NCBI GenBank assembly: GCA_018671895.1
Contig: JABHGV010000073.1
Coordinates: 1 to 62,878 of the forward strand
Reading direction: 5' to 3'
Source of the DNA: Rhodospirillaceae bacterium
GTDB taxonomy: Bacteria; Pseudomonadota; Alphaproteobacteria; Rhodospirillales; JABHCV01
Length of the DNA stretch: 62,878 nucleotides
Below, piece after piece: positions 27,050 through 33,727 of this stretch. The notes beneath the pieces were generated by a model that worked only from the letters and a program-made list of their open reading frames with translations, did not search any database and was not told the origin of the DNA. Each line of letters begins with the position of its first letter. Within the stretch, counting starts at the first letter, position 1. Both the position numbers and the translations under genes were made by a program.

Positions 27050-28606
27050 ATGACATCGACTGCCGATTCAGAAAAAAACAGGATCTATCAGACGCTGCTG
27101 GAAGAGCACGCGCGAGACCCACAATCATACGACGCCAATGTGCGACTGGGGCTTTTCCTGTCCGGCCGCAAGAAATTGCAGATGGATGCCCTGCCCTATC
27201 TGGCCCATGCGCTGGCCCACACGTTCAACCATGGCCACAAGGACAACAACACGGCGGCGGTGCTTGATTGCTTCGCAAATCTAAGATTGTTGAGGGGCGA
27301 ATTCGAAGAGGCTGCGGGTGTTTATCAAACGGCCTGCAAGGCGTGCCCCGAAGTCAGCGATTTCAGCTATCGGCTGGGCGATGCGCTGTTTCGTCTGGGT
27401 CGCCTCGACGAAGCGTCTGCCACGTATCAGCAGGTTATCGCCGCACAGACGGAAAAAGCGCGTGCCAACCCGCGAAACGAAGACGGCAAGGTGGTCCGGT
27501 TTCTGGGCCCGAGCAAGGTCATCATGCGCTATTTCGGCGAGATGGCCGGAAGGCTGGATTATTTTATCAAGACCCGCCGCCTGAACCCGGTCGATGACGA
27601 AGAAACAATCCTGCTGGCGCCGACCGACGAAGTCGTCAATCCCTGTCTGGTCGATTATTTTTCCGAACACCTCCGCATCGTCTCGAACGCCGATGAAATT
27701 GATGACCTGCTGGCGCGCTATCCCAACGCCTGGTTTGATACCAATTACCTGACCATCCCCGACGGGCGCACCCTGCATCGCAACATTGCCTTGTCGGCGG
27801 TTCAGGCCGAATGGGAACGCCGTGGCCTGGATGCGGTGCTGAAGCTGAAACCCGACCATATCGCCCGTGGGCGTAAGCGGCTGGCTGAGGCGGGCGTGGC
27901 TGAAGACGCATGGTTCGCCTGCCTGCATGTGCGCGAGACCGGGTATTTCGATGAAGAAACGTCGTGGAGCCGTAATCGGTATCGCAACGGACGCATCGAG
28001 GACTACATCCCGGCCATCGAGGCGATCACGGCGGCTGGCGGCTGGGTCATCCGCATCGGCGATGCTTCGATGACGCCATTGCCACCGATGGAGCGCGTCA
28101 TCGACTATGCAAACAGCGACGATTTGAAGAGCGACTGGATGGATATCTTTCTGATCGGCGGGGGCCGTTTCCTGTTCGGATCGGCATCTGGCCCGCAAGG
28201 CGTCGCCCCGGCCTTTGGCGTGCCGGTGTTGGGCACCAATTATTTCCCCATGGGCACGGTGCCGCCATCACGCCATGACATGGCCATTCACAAGCTGCTG
28301 AGATCAAAGCAGAACGGGCGCATCATCGACATCGCCAGCACCGTCCATGCGCCGCGCCTGCTGACCATGGAGCCTTTGTATTTCGAGAACGAAGGACTGG
28401 AGGTCGTTGATAACACGGCCGATGAAATCAGAGAGGCCGTCATTGAAATGCTGGCCCGGCTGGATGGACACATCACCGACACGCCTGAAGATTCCGAGCG
28501 GCAACGCGATTACCTGAAGCGTCTCGATCCCTGCGAGGTCGACCTGACAGTCCGGATCTCGCGTTTCTTCCTCGATAGCCACCCGGAATTGTTTGAGGAT
28601 TCTTAA
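27050..28606 (+). CDS. TPR-containing glycosyltransferase, TIGR04372-type
   Basis: This 518-residue protein has N-terminal TPR-like helices (about 10-150, with ANLRLLRGEFEEAAGVYQTA and DALFRLGRLDEASATYQQV). Its C-terminal domain matches the TIGR04372 putative glycosyltransferase family: WFACLHVRETGYFDEE, IEDYIPAIEAITAAGGWVIR and SDDLKSDWMDIFLIGGGRF. I start at the ATG at 27050, after the preceding stop. The gene follows a GT-A type gene closely. The biochemical product is not known. A module of the repeat family follows its stop. Confidence 0.82.
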   Translation: MTSTADSEKNRIYQTLLEEHARDPQSYDANVRLGLFLSGRKKLQMDALPYLAHALAHTFNHGHKDNNTAAVLDCFANLRLLRGEFEEAAGVYQTACKACPEVSDFSYRLGDALFRLGRLDEASATYQQVIAAQTEKARANPRNEDGKVVRFLGPSKVIMRYFGEMAGRLDYFIKTRRLNPVDDEETILLAPTDEVVNPCLVDYFSEHLRIVSNADEIDDLLARYPNAWFDTNYLTIPDGRTLHRNIALSAVQAEWERRGLDAVLKLKPDHIARGRKRLAEAGVAEDAWFACLHVRETGYFDEETSWSRNRYRNGRIEDYIPAIEAITAAGGWVIRIGDASMTPLPPMERVIDYANSDDLKSDWMDIFLIGGGRFLFGSASGPQGVAPAFGVPVLGTNYFPMGTVPPSRHDMAIHKLLRSKQNGRIIDIASTVHAPRLLTMEPLYFENEGLEVVDNTADEIREAVIEMLARLDGHITDTPEDSERQRDYLKRLDPCEVDLTVRISRFFLDSHPELFEDS

Positions 28607-28633
28607 AGGGAGCTCGAAACCGGCACATAATTA

Positions 28634-28674
28634 GGTCGCGCCCATACAGGCCGGCGCGGTTTCTGGAAGTCAGG
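28634..28674 (+). repeat. dispersed 3'-end hairpin module, copy 3
   Basis: The copy starts 28 bases after the TIGR04372-type gene and in its direction. GGTCGCGCCCATACAGGCCG is followed by GCGCGGTTTCTGGAAGTCAGG. The hairpin is less regular than in other copies, but TCTGGAAGTCAGG is preserved. Confidence 0.7.
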
Positions 28675-28687
28675 TCCTGATTTATAT

Positions 28688-28891
28688 TTAGCCTGAGCGT
28701 GCCGAACCGCGCCGGGCAGCACCGAAACTCTTGGTGTTGGCACTGGTCCCCGGTCCCTTGATCGATTGCGAACCGGGATCAAAATGCCCCGGCTTGGCTT
28801 GTTGGGCAGGATTGTCGGCGTTGGCCTTTCGCTTTTTGGCTTTCTGCAAGGCTTTCGCCTTGGCACGTTCGCGGGCCTTGGCTTTGGTCAT
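28688..28891 (-). CDS. small basic Lys/Ala-rich conserved protein
   Basis: From the ATG at 28891 the 67-residue product begins MTKAKARERAKAKALQKAKK and continues into a Pro/Gly-rich tail, PGHFDPGSQSIKGPG, ending FGAARRGSARSG. Small proteins of this type recur in alphaproteobacteria but have no assigned role. The charge suggests nucleic-acid binding. A longer upstream frame (to 29011) contains Cys and lacks this character, so I prefer the inner ATG. It is divergent from the nucleosidase gene. Confidence 0.65.
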   Translation of the reverse strand: MTKAKARERAKAKALQKAKKRKANADNPAQQAKPGHFDPGSQSIKGPGTSANTKSFGAARRGSARSG

Positions 28892-29031
28892 GGTCTCGAT
28901 GCCTTTCGTACAAGAACACTCAGCGACTCGTCGGTCGGCGTTTAATCTAGCACAAAGTATCTCGTCTGTTCTCTTGTCCCTCAACGACCAGTGTGATTTG
29001 TTGGACGCCAAAGAACAACAAGGAATAGATC

Positions 29032-29748
29032 ATGCTGGCTGTCATGGGCGCCATGGACGAAGAAGTCACGCATTTGCGCGACGATATGACGATTACGGAT
29101 GAAACCGTTCACGCCGGAGTTCAGGTCACCCACGGGACATTCAAAGGGGCTGACATCGCGCTGGCCCAATGCGGCATCGGCAAGGTTAACGCCACCATAT
29201 GCACACAGATGCTGATTGACCTGTACAAGCCGGAGTCCATGCTGTTCAGCGGCGTCGCAGGTGGATTAATGCCGAACATGCAGGTCGGCGACATTATTAT
29301 CGCCAGTCACCTTATACAATATGACATGGACCTGACGGCATTCGGACGCCGCCATGGGGAATTGCCGGGCCGTGACCGAATGATCGAATGCGATCCTGAC
29401 ATGGTGCAGGAATCGGCCGCCGCCTATGACGCCATGTTCCCCGACCCCGGTGTCGGGCCGAACTTGATGCTGGGCACCATCGCATCGGGCGACCGGTTTA
29501 TTCAGGACCCCGAAACCCTGCGCTGGCTGCAACGGGAATTTTCGGCCCTGGCGACCGAAATGGAAGGTGCCGCGTTCGGGTATACCTGTCATTTGAATGA
29601 AGTGCCGTGTGTGGTCGTTCGCGGATTGTCCGATACCGCCGATCACAATGCATCGGATGATTTCAGTGCCAATCTTCAGATCGTCAGCCGCACCATGTAC
29701 CCGTTTCTGGAGCGCCTGATACCGGCCCTGGCGAAACGGTATTCTTAG
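29032..29748 (+). CDS. mtnN: 5'-methylthioadenosine/S-adenosylhomocysteine nucleosidase
   Basis: This 238-residue cytosolic nucleosidase cleaves adenine from MTA and SAH, so it clears by-products of polyamine synthesis and methylation and makes S-ribosylhomocysteine, a precursor of AI-2 where LuxS is present. The MTAN fold is shown by LAVMGAMDEEV with the catalytic Glu near residue 10, GIGKVNATI, FSGVAGGL, IASGDRFI, EMEGAAFGYTC and the catalytic Asp in RGLSDTADH. The length is normal. Confidence 0.92.
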   Translation: MLAVMGAMDEEVTHLRDDMTITDETVHAGVQVTHGTFKGADIALAQCGIGKVNATICTQMLIDLYKPESMLFSGVAGGLMPNMQVGDIIIASHLIQYDMDLTAFGRRHGELPGRDRMIECDPDMVQESAAAYDAMFPDPGVGPNLMLGTIASGDRFIQDPETLRWLQREFSALATEMEGAAFGYTCHLNEVPCVVVRGLSDTADHNASDDFSANLQIVSRTMYPFLERLIPALAKRYS

Positions 29749-29760
29749 GCAAAATTTAAA

Positions 29761-29870
29761 TCTGGCTTCCAGAATCCGCGCCATCCGAAGGATGCGCTAA
29801 CAAAGTGGCCGCGCCCCGCAGGGCACTATATATGTCTGGCTTCCAGAATCCGCGCCACGTAGTGCGCCTA
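29761..29870 (-). repeat. dispersed 3'-end hairpin modules, copies 4 and 5 in tandem
   Basis: Read on the minus strand from the stop of the receiver gene: GCGCACTACGTGGCGC hairpin, GGATTCTGGAAGCCAGAC, then a second GC-rich hairpin (GTGCCCTGCGGGGC), then GCGCATCCTTCGGATGGCGC and again GGATTCTGGAAGCCAGA. The stem pairs differ (AC/GT, CC/GG, ATCC/GGAT) while pairing is preserved. The stop codon of the receiver gene is at the edge of the module. Confidence 0.85.
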
Positions 29871-30254
29871 TGAAGTGACTCTATCCCAGATTTCCTTGAC
29901 CTGATCGGCCAACGTCACCGGATCAAATGGCTTGGGGATGACATCGGCGGCACCCAGTTCGCGGAATCGCTCCAATTCGGTCTCCATCACCTTGGCGGGC
30001 ATGAAGATGACCGGCGTATCCTTCATTTCAGCCGTCTCGCGCATCGCCTGAAGGGTCGTCGGGCCATCCATGCCGGGCATCATGACGTCCATCAGAATCA
30101 GGTCCGGGTTAAACCCTGGCCCTTTTTCCATGGCTTCTTCACCAGACGAGCAGGTTTCCACTGTGTAACCGCCAAAGGTCTCGAGCGCCATACGGGCGAC
30201 TTCCTGAATGTCTGGTTCGTCCTCGACATGCAGAATCTTGTTCAGGTCGCTCAT
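29868..30254 (-). CDS. single-domain response regulator (CheY-like)
   Basis: This 128-residue receiver has VEDEPD (10-15), the phospho-acceptor Asp56 in LILMDVMMPGMDG and Lys108 in VIPKPFDPVTL. There is no output domain. The expected Thr/Ser region reads IFMPAKVMETE. It could act in a phosphorelay or directly on a partner protein. No kinase is immediately adjacent. Its stop codon TAG lies inside the repeat module. Confidence 0.88.
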   Translation of the reverse strand: MSDLNKILHVEDEPDIQEVARMALETFGGYTVETCSSGEEAMEKGPGFNPDLILMDVMMPGMDGPTTLQAMRETAEMKDTPVIFMPAKVMETELERFRELGAADVIPKPFDPVTLADQVKEIWDRVTS

Positions 30255-30608
30255 GATGGTCTCCTCGAACGGCGTTAAATATCATTACGTTGAATTGATT
30301 AGTAATAGACGATGGCTGGAGTTTCAACGCTGCTGCGAGTCACTGAATTCGGTAAATTTACTGCACTGACAGTATCGATTGAGGATAAACGAGTACTCGG
30401 GCATGCAAATGATGTGTGTCTTTTTTGTCACTTCGGTGTGACATAATGTGTTTAAAGGGCATCATTCGATTGACGAACACCCGCACCAATCATAGAAATG
30501 TGGGCAGTAACTAAGAGCGAGGGGGGTGCGTTATTTATGTACACCCAACCAACAACCCCCTCTCATAACCAAGTACAACACCCTATTTTAAGAGAGAGGG
30601 AATACAAA
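30255..30608. promoter_or_regulatory. divergent regulatory region upstream of porin, with TGTCAC dyad
   Basis: This 350-bp gap serves the receiver gene (minus) and the porin (plus). TGTCAC-N6-GTGACA at 30426-30443 is a perfect dyad of the size of a CRP/FNR-family operator. Downstream, TTGACG at 30470 and TAGAAA at 30493 (17-bp spacing) could be the porin promoter. A strong Shine-Dalgarno AGAGAGGG precedes the porin ATG. No other gene is seen here. Confidence 0.5.
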
Positions 30609-31721
30609 ATGAGTAAGTTTAAGATGATGCTTCTGGGCACCGTCGCCGGCATTACCGCCGTCGCTTCTGCCCCGGCTTCCGCTGGTGAAGTCGAAAAGAC
30701 CGTTTCCGTGGCTGGCCAGGTTGCCCGTCAGGTAATGATCGTTGATGATGGCGTTAACACCACCATCTATGGCGCTGACAATGACAACTCGTCCTCGCGT
30801 TTGAAATTCACCGGCCAGGCCAAGTCAGAAACTCTGACCGTCAAGGCTTATGCTGAATTCAACGTTGTCGACGGCGAAACCACCACACAGAACACGGGTA
30901 ATGGCAGCACTTTCGCCATGCGTCAGTCCTACGTTTCTGTCGCTAACGACATGGGCACCCTGTCCGTTGGTCGTACCACCGCTGCTGGTTACACCGGTGG
31001 TGGTAAGTCCTTCTCCGGCGTCGGCACCCATGGTTGGTCTGATGGCGGCATGACCGACATTAACTTCATCGCAGTGGGCACGACGGCTGGCATGGAAACT
31101 CCTGCTTACACCGCATCGGGCGTTACGATTGGCACTGAGAACGACAGCTATGTTCTGGGCCGTGTCAACACCGTGAAATATGCTTCGCCGAGCTTCAACG
31201 GCTTCGCATTCCAGATTGGTATGGAATCTTCCGGTACTGATAGCATGGGTTCCAGCGCATCCGGTCAGATCTCCTACAGTGCTGACTATGATGGAACCAA
31301 GGTTGCTGCTGCTGTTTCCGGCAACAACTCTGCTGCTGGCAGCACCACCATCGACTCCGAAATCCAGGCTAGCCTGGCTGTCGAACTGGCCAACGGCCTG
31401 AACGGTGGCGCCGGTTGGGGTAAGAACGACCGCGTAGGCACCTCCACCGTTAACGATCCGGAAGGCTGGAACGCACACATCGGTTACGACGCCGCTATGG
31501 TCGACGCCGGTGAAACCAGCTTCAAGATCAGCTACGAAGAAAACGAAGACAGAAGCGTCAATGGCGACAAGTATGAAGCCCTTGCGCTGCATGTTGAACA
31601 GGATCTGTCCGCATACGGCGCGAGCATCTTTGGTTCCATCGAGAACCACGAGTACTCGACCGTTGCCCTGAAGTACCAGGACATCACTGCTGGTTGGGTC
31701 GGACTGAAAGTCAGCTTCTAA
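30609..31721 (+). CDS. outer-membrane porin
   Basis: The 370-residue precursor has a signal peptide (MSKFKMMLLGTVAGITAVAS, probable cleavage after SAGA-like APASAG) and a beta-rich body with many aromatic and alternating polar/hydrophobic stretches. VSVAGQVARQVMIVDDG and VANDMGTLSVGRTTAAGYT are typical of trimeric general porins. It ends AGWVGLKVSF, with the C-terminal Phe required for BAM recognition. I use the inner ATG because the upstream extension is not signal-like. Codons are biased as in a highly expressed gene. Confidence 0.9.
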   Translation: MSKFKMMLLGTVAGITAVASAPASAGEVEKTVSVAGQVARQVMIVDDGVNTTIYGADNDNSSSRLKFTGQAKSETLTVKAYAEFNVVDGETTTQNTGNGSTFAMRQSYVSVANDMGTLSVGRTTAAGYTGGGKSFSGVGTHGWSDGGMTDINFIAVGTTAGMETPAYTASGVTIGTENDSYVLGRVNTVKYASPSFNGFAFQIGMESSGTDSMGSSASGQISYSADYDGTKVAAAVSGNNSAAGSTTIDSEIQASLAVELANGLNGGAGWGKNDRVGTSTVNDPEGWNAHIGYDAAMVDAGETSFKISYEENEDRSVNGDKYEALALHVEQDLSAYGASIFGSIENHEYSTVALKYQDITAGWVGLKVSF

Positions 31722-31762
31722 TATAGAAGTTGATTTGAAGACTGCTTAAAGGAAGGCATGAA

Positions 31763-31924
31763 GTGTATTTCAAGGGTTTAGCGGTATTGCTGTTGGTAAC
31801 ATCGGTCTTACTGTCGGGTTGTCAAAGACCCAGGCCCCTGAAACCGGAACCCCCGGAGCCCGGATTGCTTTCCGGTAAAAGCGGAGAGATTACGATCTTC
31901 AGATCGAAAACGAGACGTAGATAG
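31763..31924 (+). CDS. 53-residue lipoprotein with GTG start
   Basis: This is a short ORF. GTG at 31763 follows AAAGGAAGG by a few bases. The product starts MYFKGLAVLLLVTSVLLSGC, with the lipobox LSGC and acylated Cys at residue 20, then a Pro-rich linker (PRPLKPEPPEPG) and a short basic tail ending in TAG. It lies 41 bp after the porin and just before a strong terminator, so it is probably expressed with the porin. The function is unknown. A role in porin assembly or anchoring is only a suggestion. Confidence 0.72.
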   Translation: MYFKGLAVLLLVTSVLLSGCQRPRPLKPEPPEPGLLSGKSGEITIFRSKTRRR

Positions 31925-31952
31925 AAATCGAAGCGCTGATACCAAAAAGATT

Positions 31953-31990
31953 AACCCCCGGTAGCGGAAACGTTACCGGGGGTTTTCTTT
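31953..31990 (+). terminator. rho-independent terminator of porin operon
   Basis: AACCCCCGGTA and TACCGGGGGTT form an 11-bp stem with an A-rich loop, followed by TTTTCTTTT. It is the clearest intrinsic terminator in the window. Confidence 0.9.
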
Positions 31991-32005
31991 TGCCCATTCC
32001 CCACA

Positions 32006-32080
32006 AGGCCGGGCGCTCCGCTCTGCTCGCTTGGCTTTTTTGGTTCTCTGGAAGTCAAAACAAGTTTGGCAACACGAGTT
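32006..32080 (+). repeat. dispersed 3'-end hairpin module, copy 6
   Basis: The copy comes after the porin terminator and in its direction. A GC-rich segment (GGCCGGGCGCTCCGC) is followed by CTTGGCTTTTTTGG, TTCTCTGGAAGTC and AAAACAAGTTTGGCAAC. The part after CTTGGCTTTT is almost identical to copy 1. Confidence 0.7.
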
Positions 32081-32128
32081 CCGCCCCTGTAAGCTGCCAT
32101 CTCCGCAGAAAATGGAATGTAAACAGCA

Positions 32129-33292
32129 ATGAGAACGGCGGTTATCGGGATTGTGATCGGCAGCGTCGTCGGTGTCATGCTTGGCACCACGGTGATTGCA
32201 CCCCGGCTGACGCCTGAGGCCAGCAAGGCCGCTATCAAGCAAGCAAAAGACGGTGCTGAAGCCGAGAAGGTCGATGTTGAGAAAGAGCACCAGGAAATCA
32301 TCATGCCACCGGCCGGGCCGACACGCGCCGTCATTCGCTGGCGAATGGCCAGCGCCTATGCCTCGTCGATGCCGCTGCTGGGGTCCATGGCCAAGCGTAT
32401 TGGCAAGAATATCTGGGAAGTTTCGGACGGCGGCATTGAGATCAAGATGTTCGAACCTGGCCAGATGGTGCCAACCGAAGACATGTTCGAGGCCGTCGCA
32501 TCGGGTGCCATCGAAGCCGCTTTTTCTTCGCCTGCCCTGTGGGATGGCAAGGCCCCTGCTGTGGCCCTGTTCGCCAGCGTTCCCTTTGGCCCGTCACCGG
32601 ACGAATACATGGCCTGGTACTACTTTGGTGGCGGCAGCACCCTGATGCTTGATATCTATCGCAAACAGGGCATCCACAGCATCGCCTGCGGGATGACCGC
32701 CCCCGCCGCTGCGGGCTGGTTTCGTCGTGCCTTTACGACGCCAGACGACTTGAACGGCATTAAGATGCGCACCCGTGGGCTGACCGCCGATGTCATGGGC
32801 AAGCTTGGCGTCACTGCCATTGATTTGAAGGAAGCCGATATATTTATGGCCTTTGAAGACGGTCGTATTGATGCCGCGGAATTCTCGCTGCCGGTGATTG
32901 ATGCGCAACTTGGATTTCATGATATGGCCGGACATTATTACTTCCCCGGATGGCATCGTCCGGCGACATTTTTCGAGTTGATGATCAACAAGGACAAGTG
33001 GGATGCCTTGCCGCGCAGCAAAAAATCGCAAATCGAGACCGTCTGCGGCGACAACGTGCGCTTCGGGCTGGCCGAAAGCGAGGCCGCCCAGTACGAGGCA
33101 TTGAAGGAATTGACGTCCAAGGGCGTCAAAATCAAGCGCTGGCCCGCGCAGATCATGACGGCGATGCAGGATGCCTGGCGCACGGTAGCGGCTGAAAAGG
33201 CCACGGCTGATGCCGACTTCCGCATCGTCTGGCGGTCTTTAAGTGATTTCAGAAAGAACTACGAAGTGTGGAAAGAGCTCTCTAGGCCTTAG
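32129..33292 (+). CDS. DctP-family TRAP substrate-binding protein, membrane-anchored
   Basis: This 387-residue protein has an uncleaved-looking N-terminal helix (VIGIVIGSVVGVMLGTTVIA) and a charged linker of about 40 residues (KQAKDGAEAEKVDVEKE). A DctP-like domain follows: RWRMASAYASSMPLLGSMAK, AVASGAIEAAF, GIKMRTRGLTADVMGKLG with the conserved Arg that binds a carboxylate, and the EFELM-like FFELMINKDKWDAL. No DctQ/DctM genes accompany it. The only TRAP permease nearby belongs to the TAXI class on the other strand, so its partner is unknown. Its stop overlaps the stop of the convergent UspA-type gene. Confidence 0.85.
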   Translation: MRTAVIGIVIGSVVGVMLGTTVIAPRLTPEASKAAIKQAKDGAEAEKVDVEKEHQEIIMPPAGPTRAVIRWRMASAYASSMPLLGSMAKRIGKNIWEVSDGGIEIKMFEPGQMVPTEDMFEAVASGAIEAAFSSPALWDGKAPAVALFASVPFGPSPDEYMAWYYFGGGSTLMLDIYRKQGIHSIACGMTAPAAAGWFRRAFTTPDDLNGIKMRTRGLTADVMGKLGVTAIDLKEADIFMAFEDGRIDAAEFSLPVIDAQLGFHDMAGHYYFPGWHRPATFFELMINKDKWDALPRSKKSQIETVCGDNVRFGLAESEAAQYEALKELTSKGVKIKRWPAQIMTAMQDAWRTVAAEKATADADFRIVWRSLSDFRKNYEVWKELSRP

Positions 33293-33717
33293 TCCCTAAC
33301 CACCATCACCGTGCATTTTGCATGACGCACGACACGCGCCGCGTTGGGGCCGAGCAGGAAGTCTTTCAGGTCATCGCGACCCGCCGCAACGACGATCAGG
33401 TCGGCACCGACTTTCTTAGACATGTCGAGAATGACTTCGTAAACCGTGCCCTCGCCGACGATACTGCGCGCCTTGACGTCATCGGGTACATTTTCGGTAA
33501 CGAAAGTCTTTAGCGCCTCCATGACCTTGTCGGCGACGCCTTTCTCGTATCCCTTGGGGAAAAACTGGCCGACGATGCTCATTCCGAAATCGGGAACAAC
33601 GGTCAGCACATGCAGTTGGTCGTCTTTTCCTTCACACAGTTGAAGCGCCGTTGGCAGTGCCTTTTTCCAGGATGCTTCATCATTCAGATCGACGGCCAGA
33701 AGAATATTTTTGTACAT
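33289..33717 (-). CDS. universal stress protein UspA-family, TRAP-associated
   Basis: This 142-residue UspA-domain protein has the N-terminal strand KNILLAVDLNDEASWKKALP and the ATP-binding GxxGx9G(S/T/N) pattern near the end (DLIVVAAGRDDLKDFLLGPNAARVV). It starts 10 bp after the TAXI-TRAP permease. In Halomonas, TeaD is a UspA-type protein encoded beside a TRAP transporter and influences its activity. By analogy this protein may tune the adjacent permease. The missing Ser/Thr after the second Gly is replaced by Asn. Confidence 0.9.
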   Translation of the reverse strand: MYKNILLAVDLNDEASWKKALPTALQLCEGKDDQLHVLTVVPDFGMSIVGQFFPKGYEKGVADKVMEALKTFVTENVPDDVKARSIVGEGTVYEVILDMSKKVGADLIVVAAGRDDLKDFLLGPNAARVVRHAKCTVMVVRD

Positions 33718-33727
33718 GGTGGTCTCC

